From: Mesorhizobium huakuii | GTDB lineage: Bacteria; Pseudomonadota; Alphaproteobacteria; Rhizobiales; Rhizobiaceae | Reading direction: 5' to 3' | Length of the DNA: 64,000 nucleotides | Assembly (NCBI RefSeq): GCF_014189455.1 | Contig: NZ_CP050296.1 | Span: forward strand, 3,592,001 to 3,656,000 | In this document: piece by piece, positions 1 through 8,211 of the stretch | How the letters are laid out: every line of letters begins with the position of its first letter | Numbering within the stretch: the first letter of the stretch is position 1 | Made by a program: the position numbers and the translations under genes | Notes under the pieces: model-generated | Seen by the model: the letters and a program-made list of their open reading frames with translations, nothing else | Told to the model about the DNA's origin: nothing | The model's database searches: none

Positions 1-965
1 AGCAGCCCTGCGATCACGCTTTCCAGCGTCGGCAGATTGCCGCGCTGCGCATAGGAGGGGATGCGGTCCAGCCCGCCGCCGATGACGATCTCGCCCTTGT
101 CCGACTGGCTGACATAGACGCCGCAGCCGGGCGATAGCACCACCGTATCGAGGATCGGCTTGACCGGCTCGGAGACGCAGGCCTGCAGCGCGTAGGAGTT
201 GATCGGCAGCCGGAAGCCGGCCTTGGCGGCCAGCACCGAGGAATGCCCGGCCACCGCCAGGCCGATGCGGTCGGCGCGGATCGCGCCGCGCGTCGTCTGG
301 ACACCGCGGCAGCGGCCGCCTTCGGTGATGAAATCGGTGATCTCGCAATTCTGGATGATGTCGACGCCGAGCCGACTCGCCGCCCGCGCGTAACCCCAGG
401 CGACCGCGTCATGACGCGCCGTGCCGGCCCGGCCTTGCCAGATGCCGCCGAAGACGGGGAAACGCGCATCCGGGGAGAAATTGTAGACCGGCGCCACGCG
501 GCGCACATCTTCCGGAGAAAACAACTCGGCATCGATGCCGTTGATCTGCATGGCGTTGACGGTGCGCGCGCCGATCTCCATCTCGGCCGTCGAATGGCAG
601 AGATTGACCATGCCGCGCTGCGACAGCATGACGTTGTAGTTCAGATCTTTCGACAGGCCTTCATAGAGCCGGTGCGCCAGCCCGTAGAGTTCGACGCTTT
701 CCGGATAATAATAGTTGGAGCGCACCACGGTGGTGTTGCGGCCCGTATTGCCGCCGCCGATCCAGCCCTTTTCCAGCACGGCAACTCTGGTGATCCCATG
801 GTTCTTGGCCAGGTAATAGGCCGTCGCCAGCCCATGGCCGCCGCCGCCGATGATGATCGCGTCATAGGACAGCTTCGGCTCGGGCGAGCGCCATGCCTGC
901 TTCCAGCCGGTCTGGCCGGCCAGGCCCTCCTTGAACAGCGACAGAGCGGAATAGCGTCGGGTCAT
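1..965 (-). CDS. FAD-dependent oxidoreductase, sarcosine oxidase beta-subunit-like (3' end outside window)
   Basis: The frame is open from an ATG at 965 to the window edge (about 321 residues), so the C-terminus is missing. An N-terminal Rossmann motif (IIIGGGGHGLATAYYLA) and a following GGNTGRNTT segment match the DAO/SoxB family, which binds FAD and oxidises sarcosine or another N-methyl amine. The codon reading continues cleanly with no internal stop. It lies 37 bases downstream of the dimethylglycine-dehydrogenase-like gene on the same strand, so the two probably form one operon for N-methylglycine (betaine breakdown) catabolism. The family is clear; the exact substrate is inferred. Confidence 0.85.
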   Translation of the reverse strand, partial: MTRRYSALSLFKEGLAGQTGWKQAWRSPEPKLSYDAIIIGGGGHGLATAYYLAKNHGITRVAVLEKGWIGGGNTGRNTTVVRSNYYYPESVELYGLAHRLYEGLSKDLNYNVMLSQRGMVNLCHSTAEMEIGARTVNAMQINGIDAELFSPEDVRRVAPVYNFSPDARFPVFGGIWQGRAGTARHDAVAWGYARAASRLGVDIIQNCEITDFITEGGRCRGVQTTRGAIRADRIGLAVAGHSSVLAAKAGFRLPINSYALQACVSEPVKPILDTVVLSPGCGVYVSQSDKGEIVIGGGLDRIPSYAQRGNLPTLESVIAGL

Positions 966-1002
966 GGCATGTCTTCCGCAGGGGAGGCAGCGCTTCTTTC
1001 GG

Positions 1003-3414
1003 TCATGCCCGCATCGCCTTGCCCGTTGGATCGTAAGGCGACGAAGCGATGACGCGCGCATTTCTTTCGACGCCGACGATATGGGTTGTCAACTCGGTAT
1101 CAATACCGGCCGCATCGCGATCGACAAGCGCCATGGCAAGGCTCTTGCCGACCGTATGGCCATAGCCGCCCGAGGTGACGAAGCCGGCAAGCTTGCCTCT
1201 GCTCCAGATAGGCTCGTAGCCGCTGGCATCGGCATCCACGGCGTCGATTTCCAGCGTCACCAGAGTTCGCCTTGATCCAGCCTTCTGCTCTTTCCGCGCG
1301 GCCTCGCGTCCGATGAAGTCGCCCTTGTCGAAAGCAATCCAGCGGTCCATGCCGGTTTCACCAGGCGTGTAGTCCTGCGTGAACTCGCGCGACCAGATGC
1401 CAAAACTCTTTTCGAGCCGCAGCGAATTGACCGCGCCAAAGCCGTATTCGGTGACGCCGAGGTCGCTTCCTGCCGAAAGCAGCGCGCGGCGCAACCCGGC
1501 GTGCTCGTTGGCCTGGCAATGGATCTCGTAGCCGAGTTCGCCGATGACCGACAGCCGCCCGACTTTGGCCCGAACCAGGCCGACATCGAGCGTCTTGCAG
1601 GCGAGGAAGCCGAAGGCTTCATGCGAAACATCCTGGTGCGTCAGCCGTTCCAGCAGACGGCGCGCATTGGGGCCGGCGAGCGAAAAGCCGACGACCGCGT
1701 CCGAAATGTCGCGCACATTGACGCCGTCGGCGAGATGCTGCTCGAACCAACGCATATGCCATTGGCGAAGATAATAGGACCCCATGATCCACCAGGAGCC
1801 ATCGCCCCAGTTGAAGACCGTGAGGTCGCCCTTGAGCTTGCCGTTTTCGCCCAGCATCGGCGCGAGTTTCGCGCGGCCGGGCCTGGGCAGAGCGCAGGCG
1901 AGCAGCCGGTCGAGCCAGGCTTCCGCCTGCGGCCCGGAGACCTCGTAGCGCGAGAAGGCGGTGATATCGAGCAGGCCGACGCCTTCGCGCACCTTGCGGC
2001 ATTCCTGGCCGACGATGTCGAAGGCGTTGGAGCGCTTCAGCGTCGGTGTCTCGACGAACCCCAGCGGCGCGAAATAGAGCGGCACTTCCATGCCCCAGGA
2101 ACTGCCCCAGTGGGCGCCGGCCGCCTCCATGGCGTCATGCGCGCCGGCCGTCTTTAGGGGCCGCCCTGCCGGCAGTTGCTCGTTGGGATAGCTCATGACG
2201 AAGCGCCGCGAATAGAACTGCCCGGTCGTCTGCTTGATGTATTCGCGATTGGAGGCGAAATCGCCGTAGCGGGCGATGTCCATGCCGTAGACATCGGCTG
2301 CCGGCTCGCCATGGATCATCCATTCGGCGAGCGACTTGCCGACGCCGCCGCCTTGCAGGAAGCCGGCCATGACGCCGCAGGCCACCCAGTAGTTGGGAAC
2401 GCCGCGCACCGGGCCGACCAGCGGATTGCCATCCGGCGAGAAGGTGAAGGCGCCGTTGACCCAGCGCTTGATGCCGGCCGTCTCCAGGCAGGGATAGCGG
2501 CTGAAACCGAGCGCCAGCTCGTTGGCGATGCGGTCGGTGTCCTCCTGGATCAGCTCGATGCCGTAATTCCACGGCGCGCCGTCCATGTTCCAGTGCTTGT
2601 GGTTGATCTCGTAGATACCGAGCAGCAGGCCCTTCTGCTCCTGGCGCATATAGGTGAAGCCTTCGAGGTCGACGATCAGCGGCAATTCCCGGTCGAGCGC
2701 CTGGATCTCGGGCAGCGCCTCGGTGACGAGGTAGTGATGTTCCATCGGGGAAACCGGCAGGTCGATGCCGGCCATCCGGCCGACCTGCTTGGCCCACAGG
2801 CCGCCGGCATTGACGACGTGCTCGGCAATGACAGTGCCTTTCTCGGTGACCACGTCCCAGCTGCCATCGGCGCGGCGGTTGAGCTCCAGCACACGGTTGT
2901 GTTCGATGATCTCTGCGCCGCGTTTCCTTGCCGCCTTGGCATAGGCGTGGACGACGCCCGAGGGGTCGATATGGCCTTCGCGCGCGGCGTAGAGGCCGCC
3001 CAGCATGCCGTCGGTGTTGAGGATCGGGCAGCGCTGCCTGATCTCATCGACGCCAACCAGATGGACATCGTCTATGCCCATAGTCTGGAAGATGCGGTAG
3101 GAGGCTTTCAACCATTCCCAGCGCTCCGGTGCGGAGGCGACCGAGATGCCGCCGGTCATGTGCATGCCGATATTCTGGCCCGATTCCTTCTCGACCTCCG
3201 ACAGAAGGTCGATCGTGTAGGCCTGCAGGGCGGCGATGTTGGGGTCGGCGTTCAACGCATGGAAGCCGCCGGCCGCATGCCAGCTCGACCCAGCGGTCAG
3301 CACCTCGCGTTCGATCAGTGCGACATCGCTCCAGCCGAATTTCGCCAGGTGATAGAGCACCGAGGCCCCAACCACGCCGCCGCCGATAACGACCGCCCTG
3401 TATTGCGATTTCAT
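1003..3414 (-). CDS. FAD-dependent oxidoreductase with GcvT-like domain (dimethylglycine/sarcosine dehydrogenase family)
   Basis: The product is about 803 residues. An N-terminal DAO domain begins with VVIGGGVVGASVLYHLA and includes the SSWHAAGG segment typical of dimethylglycine and sarcosine dehydrogenases. The C-terminal half is an aminomethyltransferase (GcvT) fold, the tetrahydrofolate part of these enzymes. Together they would demethylate dimethylglycine or sarcosine and pass the one-carbon unit to folate. I chose the ATG at 3414 because a GGAG lies 10 bases upstream. A longer in-frame start at 3465 would fall inside a likely TetR operator at 3458-3472. It is probably co-transcribed with the SoxB-like gene downstream. 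Confidence 0.9.
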   Translation of the reverse strand: MKSQYRAVVIGGGVVGASVLYHLAKFGWSDVALIEREVLTAGSSWHAAGGFHALNADPNIAALQAYTIDLLSEVEKESGQNIGMHMTGGISVASAPERWEWLKASYRIFQTMGIDDVHLVGVDEIRQRCPILNTDGMLGGLYAAREGHIDPSGVVHAYAKAARKRGAEIIEHNRVLELNRRADGSWDVVTEKGTVIAEHVVNAGGLWAKQVGRMAGIDLPVSPMEHHYLVTEALPEIQALDRELPLIVDLEGFTYMRQEQKGLLLGIYEINHKHWNMDGAPWNYGIELIQEDTDRIANELALGFSRYPCLETAGIKRWVNGAFTFSPDGNPLVGPVRGVPNYWVACGVMAGFLQGGGVGKSLAEWMIHGEPAADVYGMDIARYGDFASNREYIKQTTGQFYSRRFVMSYPNEQLPAGRPLKTAGAHDAMEAAGAHWGSSWGMEVPLYFAPLGFVETPTLKRSNAFDIVGQECRKVREGVGLLDITAFSRYEVSGPQAEAWLDRLLACALPRPGRAKLAPMLGENGKLKGDLTVFNWGDGSWWIMGSYYLRQWHMRWFEQHLADGVNVRDISDAVVGFSLAGPNARRLLERLTHQDVSHEAFGFLACKTLDVGLVRAKVGRLSVIGELGYEIHCQANEHAGLRRALLSAGSDLGVTEYGFGAVNSLRLEKSFGIWSREFTQDYTPGETGMDRWIAFDKGDFIGREAARKEQKAGSRRTLVTLEIDAVDADASGYEPIWSRGKLAGFVTSGGYGHTVGKSLAMALVDRDAAGIDTELTTHIVGVERNARVIASSPYDPTGKAMRA

Positions 3415-3457
3415 CCTGTCGCACTCCGTCAGGTTCTGACGGCGCACCTTATCGCCA

Positions 3458-3472
3458 TTGTACACATGTGTC
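3458..3472. promoter_or_regulatory. Probable TetR operator, copy 1
   Basis: The sequence TTGTACACATGTGTC contains the palindrome ACACATGTGT and sits 44 bases before the dehydrogenase start at 3414. A near-identical site (differing only in the central two bases) occurs at 4260-4274 in the opposite orientation, upstream of the TetR gene. Two matched sites around one TetR gene point to an operator pair. The match is seen directly; binding is inferred. Confidence 0.65.
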
Positions 3473-3555
3473 TAGTAAGCTGCGAAGCTGATCCGGAGCA
3501 AGCTGGCTATGGGATTTAAGAAAAGCGGTATGGCCGAGGCGGCCGCTGCCTGCGT

Positions 3556-4215
3556 CTACCGTTTGCCGGAAAGCGTCTTCTCGACATAGCGCGCGAAGTC
3601 CTCGACATCTTCCGCCGGAGGCTCCTGGCCGGTGAAGCTGCGCAGATACGAGGCGACCTGGGCCAGGCGGGTGCTCATCGGTTCATTGAGCTCGAGCGAG
3701 TAATAGCCGATCTGCATGAAATAGAGCACGCGGGCGCGCACGAACGCATCTTCGTCCTCATAGCCATGGCGCTTGAACATGTCGCGTATGGCATTGACGC
3801 GCTCTTCGTCGGCCTCGTCGAGTGCGCGCCGGATGGCGGGCGAGCGGCGGGCCCAGGCCCTGATCGCGAAATCCAGCCGCGGATCGAACAGCTTCTCGTC
3901 GACCCAGCATTCGAAAATACTCATCACGCCGCGGATGACGGTCGCGGAAGGCCGGCTGGCGCGCTCGACGATGAATTTTGTGTTTGTCTGCCGCCAGTGA
4001 TCCAGCAACTGGTCGAGCAGATCCTGGCGGCTCTTGAAATACCAGTAGAAGCTGGAGCGCGAGACGTCGAGTTGCTGGCCAAGCGTCAGCACGCGGACGC
4101 GTTCGACGCCGTCCGAGATCAGCGTTTCAAGCGCCAGCTTCAGCCAGTCTTCGCGCGTGGCCTTGATGTTGCCGGTGGCGCCGGCGCGCTGGGTCGTCGT
4201 TTCGAGATCTGCCAT
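3556..4215 (-). CDS. TetR/AcrR-family transcriptional regulator
   Basis: About 219 residues from the ATG at 4215; an in-frame GTG at 4233 would add six. The N-terminal third is a TetR helix-turn-helix, with the recognition part LDVSRSSFYWYFKSRQDLLDQL, and the C-terminal part is a helical ligand-binding domain without a recognisable ligand. It lies between the dimethylglycine dehydrogenase operon and a divergent aldehyde dehydrogenase. A shared palindrome occurs at both promoters (3458-3472 and 4260-4274), so it probably represses its own gene and both neighbours. The inducer is unknown. Confidence 0.9.
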   Translation of the reverse strand: MADLETTTQRAGATGNIKATREDWLKLALETLISDGVERVRVLTLGQQLDVSRSSFYWYFKSRQDLLDQLLDHWRQTNTKFIVERASRPSATVIRGVMSIFECWVDEKLFDPRLDFAIRAWARRSPAIRRALDEADEERVNAIRDMFKRHGYEDEDAFVRARVLYFMQIGYYSLELNEPMSTRLAQVASYLRSFTGQEPPAEDVEDFARYVEKTLSGKR

Positions 4216-4259
4216 CGGCACGACGCATGACACGCCGTATCGGGCAAATCAAGGCTATG

Positions 4260-4274
4260 GACACTAGTGTACAA
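4260..4274. promoter_or_regulatory. Probable TetR operator, copy 2
   Basis: The reverse complement reads TTGTACACTAGTGTC, matching the site at 3458-3472 except for the two central bases (TA against AT). The core ACACTAGTGT is a perfect palindrome. It is 45 bases upstream of the TetR start and in the divergent region before the aldehyde dehydrogenase. Confidence 0.65.
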
Positions 4275-4489
4275 GGCAATTCGCCTGGGCCTGCGAGACG
4301 CTCTGCGGATATTAGCCGGGTTGGCTGCCGATGGGGCTCTGCCGCATCGTCCTGTTGGTGTAACGGCTCGCCTGGGGATTTTTGTCGCGGCTGTTCGGCC
4401 AGTGCGTGCTTTCCCGCAAGGCATTTGTCTGGCAAATACCAATTCAGACAGATGCCGCCGCGCGGCCAACCAGCAGGAAAGACCAGGAC

Positions 4490-5929
4490 ATGGCGCAGTT
4501 TCGAAAGAACCTCATCGATGGCGAATGGGTTGGCGATGCCGGCTCCCGCAACATCAACCCTTCGGACACCGGCGATGTCGTCGGCGAATATGCCTCGGCA
4601 GGTGTCGAACAGGCCAAGCAGGCCATCGCGGCCGCCAAGGCAGCATTTCCCGCGTGGTCGCGCTCCGGTCCATTGGCGCGCCATGCGGTGCTGAAGAAGG
4701 CGTCCGACGAGATCATGGCGCGCAAGGACGAGATCGGTCGCAATCTGGCGCGCGAGGAAGGCAAGACGCTGGCCGAGGGCATCGGCGAGACCATTCGCGC
4801 CGCCCAGATATTCGATTTCTTCGCCGGCGAAACATTGCGGCTGTCGGGAGAAGTCGTGCCAAGCGTGCGGCCGGGCGTGGGAGTCGAGATCACCCGTGAA
4901 GCGGTCGGCGTGGTCGGCATCATCACGCCGTGGAATTTCCCCATTGCCATTCCGGCCTGGAAAATCGCGCCGGCGCTGGCCCACGGCAACACCATCGTCT
5001 TCAAGCCGGCGGAGCTCGTTCCCGAGAGCGCGTGGTCGATCGTCGACATCCTGCACCGCGCCGGCCTGCCTAAGGGCGTGCTCAACCTCGTCATGGGCAA
5101 GGGCTCGGTGGTCGGCCAGGCGATGCTCGACAGCCCCGATGTCAACGCCATCACCTTCACCGGCTCGGTCGGCACGGGAAAGCGCGTCGCCGCGGCAAGT
5201 GTCGAGCATATGCGCAAGTTCCAGCTCGAAATGGGCGGCAAGAACCCGCTGGTCGTGCTTGACGACGCCGATCTTGCGGTCGCCGTCGATTGTGCGCTCA
5301 ATGGTGCCTTCTTCTCGACCGGCCAGCGTTGCACAGCCTCGTCCAGGCTGATCGTCACCGACGGCATCCACGACCGTTTCGTCGATGCGCTCAAGGACCG
5401 CATGGGCAAGCTGGTGATCGGCGATGCGCTCGACGCGCAGACCCAGATCGGCCCGGTCGTCGACGCCACCCAGCTGAAGCAGGATGAGGATTATATCGCC
5501 ATCGGCGTCAGGGAAGGCGCCACGCTCGCCTTCGGCGGCGAGCGGCTCGACCGCAAGACACCGGGCTTTTACCTCAGCCCGGCGCTGTTGACCGAGGCCA
5601 CCAACGCCATGCGCAGCTCGCGCGAGGAGATCTTTGGGCCTGTCGCCAGCGTCATCCGCGTCAAGGACTACGATGAGGCGCTTTCCGTCGCCAACGACAC
5701 GCCCTTCGGGTTGACCTCGGGCATCTGCACCTCGAGCCTCAAGCATGCCACCCACTTCAAGCGCAATTCGGAGGCCGGCATGGTGATGGTCAACCTGCCA
5801 ACGGCGGGTGTCGACTTCCATGTTCCCTTCGGCGGCCGCAAGGGCTCGAGCTACGGCCCGCGCGAACAGGGTCGTTACGCCGCCGAGTTCTACACCACGG
5901 TGAAGACCGCCTATACATTCGCAGGCTGA
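4490..5929 (+). CDS. NAD(P)-dependent aldehyde dehydrogenase, 2-oxoglutarate-semialdehyde dehydrogenase type
   Basis: A 479-residue, full-length aldehyde dehydrogenase. It has the PWNFPIAIPAWKIAPAL cofactor region, the catalytic general base Glu247 in LEMGGKNP and the nucleophile Cys281 in GQRCTASSRLIV. The GQRCTASSR version is typical of 2-oxoglutarate (alpha-ketoglutaric) semialdehyde dehydrogenases, which act at the end of non-phosphorylative pentose, glucarate or hydroxyproline breakdown. I chose the start at 4490 because AGGAAAG precedes it; the frame extends 36 codons upstream with no supporting ribosome site. It is divergent from the TetR gene and shares its control region. Substrate preference cannot be fixed from sequence. 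Confidence 0.88.
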   Translation: MAQFRKNLIDGEWVGDAGSRNINPSDTGDVVGEYASAGVEQAKQAIAAAKAAFPAWSRSGPLARHAVLKKASDEIMARKDEIGRNLAREEGKTLAEGIGETIRAAQIFDFFAGETLRLSGEVVPSVRPGVGVEITREAVGVVGIITPWNFPIAIPAWKIAPALAHGNTIVFKPAELVPESAWSIVDILHRAGLPKGVLNLVMGKGSVVGQAMLDSPDVNAITFTGSVGTGKRVAAASVEHMRKFQLEMGGKNPLVVLDDADLAVAVDCALNGAFFSTGQRCTASSRLIVTDGIHDRFVDALKDRMGKLVIGDALDAQTQIGPVVDATQLKQDEDYIAIGVREGATLAFGGERLDRKTPGFYLSPALLTEATNAMRSSREEIFGPVASVIRVKDYDEALSVANDTPFGLTSGICTSSLKHATHFKRNSEAGMVMVNLPTAGVDFHVPFGGRKGSSYGPREQGRYAAEFYTTVKTAYTFAG

Positions 5930-5934
5930 TCGGA

Positions 5935-5955
5935 CGCCGGCTTATCGGGCCGGCG
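5935..5955. terminator. Stem-loop after the aldehyde dehydrogenase
   Basis: A 7-bp GC stem (CGCCGGC/GCCGGCG) with a 7-base loop starts six bases after the stop codon. No T-run follows, so it is a weak terminator candidate or an mRNA-stabilising hairpin. Confidence 0.3.
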
Positions 5956-5984
5956 AGCCGTCGTTACGGAACCGGCCCGAGGCA

Positions 5985-6560
5985 ATGACATTGCAGGATC
6001 TAACCTGGCTCAACCCGCCGCCGCATCACGCCATAAACGGCGATGCGGTGCGCATGCGCACCGGCAAGGAGACCGATTTCTGGCGCGAGACCTTCTACGG
6101 CTTCTGGCGCGACAACGGCCACTTCCTGCATCGATCGGTCGAGGGCGATTTCACCGCCGAAGTCACCGTCAAGGGCGACTACAAGGTGCTCTATGACCAG
6201 GCCGGGCTGATGGTCCGGCTGAGCGAGACCCATTGGATCAAGGCTGGGATCGAATACACCGACGGCCTTGCCTATTTCTCCGTCGTCGTCACCAACGACA
6301 CATCGGACTGGTCGCTGGTGGCCATACATGCCGATCCGAACGGCGTGAAGATCCGCCTGACCCGTCATGGCGAGGCGATCCGCGTCCAGTACCTCGATGC
6401 TTCGGACGGCCACTGGAAGCCGGTGCGGCTCGCCTATTTCCCGGTCTCGACGACGGTCGATGTCGGCATGATGTGCTGTTCGCCGCAGCGCGAGGGTTTC
6501 GAGGTCACATTCTCCGGATTTTCGGTCGGTCCGCCGATTTCACGCGAGTTGCACGACTGA
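5985..6560 (+). CDS. DUF1349 family protein (concanavalin-like fold)
   Basis: A 191-residue protein whose whole length resembles DUF1349, a jelly-roll (concanavalin-like) family. Visible features are the repeated FWRETFYGFWRDNGHF segment, VLYDQAGLMVRLSETHWIKAG and the tail EVTFSGFSVGPP. There is no signal peptide, so it is likely cytoplasmic. It follows the aldehyde dehydrogenase by 55 bases and may share its transcript. The biochemical role is unknown; carbohydrate binding is only suggested by the fold. Confidence 0.8.
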   Translation: MTLQDLTWLNPPPHHAINGDAVRMRTGKETDFWRETFYGFWRDNGHFLHRSVEGDFTAEVTVKGDYKVLYDQAGLMVRLSETHWIKAGIEYTDGLAYFSVVVTNDTSDWSLVAIHADPNGVKIRLTRHGEAIRVQYLDASDGHWKPVRLAYFPVSTTVDVGMMCCSPQREGFEVTFSGFSVGPPISRELHD

Positions 6561-6609
6561 CGCCTGGCGACGTCTGCGGCCCAGGCAAGAACTTCGGCTG
6601 GCTGCCCCT

Positions 6610-8184
6610 TCACCAGGGCACGTGTAGTATCTCCAGCTTCGGCAAACCAACCGGCCGGATGCCGAGATCGTTGGCGAGCACGCCGAAAGCTTCGGTCTCG
6701 ATCAGGTCGCGGTAGGGAATTTCGGGGAAGCGAAGGCCGCCGCGATGCAAGGCGGCATCCACCAGAAGCATGGTCCCACCGACCGCATCGAGGCCGATGA
6801 TGTCGAGATGCCTGACATCACTGAGATGATAGCGATATGGCGTCAGGATGGGAGGCTGGTGCAGACCGCCGCGTATCTCGCGATAATAGCGATAATCCCT
6901 GGTCTGCCGTCGGATAACGAAGCTGTTGAGGTCGAAGCTGCTGCCGCCGGCGATCTTCACACAGTTGGGCACCGCGATGCGATGCCGCGTGGCAATCAGC
7001 CGGTTCAGCGCATCGCCGGGAAAGCGCCAGACGTCGATATCGATCCACAACGCCCAGTCGTCGTCTTCCTTTAGCCCGTGCTCGATCAGGTGATTTCGCA
7101 CCTTGGCAATCGCGCCGCGCCGGGCTCGTTGCATCCTCGGCTTTGCCCGTTTCGCCCTGTCGAACCTGATGCCGACCTGTTTTTGTAGCAGCACAATGTC
7201 ACGATATTTGCCGGCTAATTGTGCGATTGCGGCCTGCAAGCGCTCCCAGCTTCCATCCAGACTGTCGCCTTCGCAGAAGACCAGCTTGATCCTGTCCTTG
7301 GGGTAGTCGAGCCCGTCCAGCGTATCGAGGAATGGTTGGATGAGGTCGGCGGCATCGCGAAGCGGGACCAGGATGGCAATGTTGCCGCCTGAAGGCGGCG
7401 GCGCCGACAGGACGGCCTTGTCGACGACGGCTTTCGCCACCGCCTCATCCAGATAGGCGCCGCGCGTCAGGAGATAGCGGAGTCGGTAGGCCCGGTTGCG
7501 GAGCTTGGTCGTCCATTTCGGCGGCGCCTCCGGGATCCACCATGTGCCGGCCCAGTGATGGATCGAAAGTGCTGCCGTATCGTCGCCGGCCTCACGCTCC
7601 GTGCTGCCGTCCGACGTCACCGGCGTGAACAGGCCGGAGGGGTGAATGGCAAAGGTCGCCTGATCGCTGTAGGCGAGTTGCGCCGAGGTCAACAGGCAAG
7701 GACCGGTCGCGTCGAGCACGTCCTTGGCGCCGGCGAGCCCAGGCATCATGGACAGGAGATGCAACCAGAACGGATGTCTGGGCGGGCTCGCCATTGTCCC
7801 ATTGAAGAGGAGGTAGGGCAGGCCACGAAAATCCGCCTGGAGGGCCGCATGCGAAGCCGGCTCTTTGCACAGCACGACACGGGTCTCGTCCATGATCGGA
7901 TCGAAGGGGGCGACGCATTCGCAGTCGATGTCGGCGTAGACGCCACCAAAATGATGCAGCAGCATGTAGCGGGCAGCATCTGACCGCTTCACGCCATTCG
8001 TATAGTTGCAGAACATCGGCAGGAAATCAGGGTAGTGCCCGGCCACGAATTCGAGCAGCATCCGGTCGCTCCAGAACATTACGGTCCAGTGCGGATTGTG
8101 CCGTTTCCAGCTGTCGGCATAGGCCTGGAAACGCGCGGGAATGGTGTCGCTCTTCCATGTCTGGTGCAGGATTGCTGGAATCAT
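6610..8184 (-). CDS. Two-domain glycosyltransferase: GT32-like (OCH1/DXD) + Anp1/GT62-like
   Basis: A 524-residue fusion. Residues 1-250 resemble GT32/DXD sugar transferases: IPAILHQTWKS at the start and GGVYADIDCEC with the metal-binding Asp85/Asp87. Residues 270-524 resemble the Anp1 (GT62) family known mainly from fungal mannan polymerases: NIAILVPLRD, DWALWIDIDVWRFP, VPNCVKIAGGSSFDLNSF and the VGGTMLLVDAALHRGGLRFP ... ETEAFG block. It is presumably a soluble cytoplasmic enzyme adding sugars to a glycan or lipid acceptor. Its ATG overlaps the frame-corrected stop of the upstream GT4 gene (ATGA), so the two act together. The acceptor is unknown. Confidence 0.8.
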   Translation of the reverse strand: MIPAILHQTWKSDTIPARFQAYADSWKRHNPHWTVMFWSDRMLLEFVAGHYPDFLPMFCNYTNGVKRSDAARYMLLHHFGGVYADIDCECVAPFDPIMDETRVVLCKEPASHAALQADFRGLPYLLFNGTMASPPRHPFWLHLLSMMPGLAGAKDVLDATGPCLLTSAQLAYSDQATFAIHPSGLFTPVTSDGSTEREAGDDTAALSIHHWAGTWWIPEAPPKWTTKLRNRAYRLRYLLTRGAYLDEAVAKAVVDKAVLSAPPPSGGNIAILVPLRDAADLIQPFLDTLDGLDYPKDRIKLVFCEGDSLDGSWERLQAAIAQLAGKYRDIVLLQKQVGIRFDRAKRAKPRMQRARRGAIAKVRNHLIEHGLKEDDDWALWIDIDVWRFPGDALNRLIATRHRIAVPNCVKIAGGSSFDLNSFVIRRQTRDYRYYREIRGGLHQPPILTPYRYHLSDVRHLDIIGLDAVGGTMLLVDAALHRGGLRFPEIPYRDLIETEAFGVLANDLGIRPVGLPKLEILHVPW

Positions 8185-8211
8185 ACGGCGGCACCGTTTG
8201 GTCCAAGCCCG

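Noticed and set aside
4127..5821. A 564-codon open frame on the minus strand across the aldehyde dehydrogenase gene
   Set aside because: It is a GC-rich shadow frame without family motifs, opposite a gene with full catalytic signatures; similar long antisense frames occur at 14200-16524 and 40746-42254.
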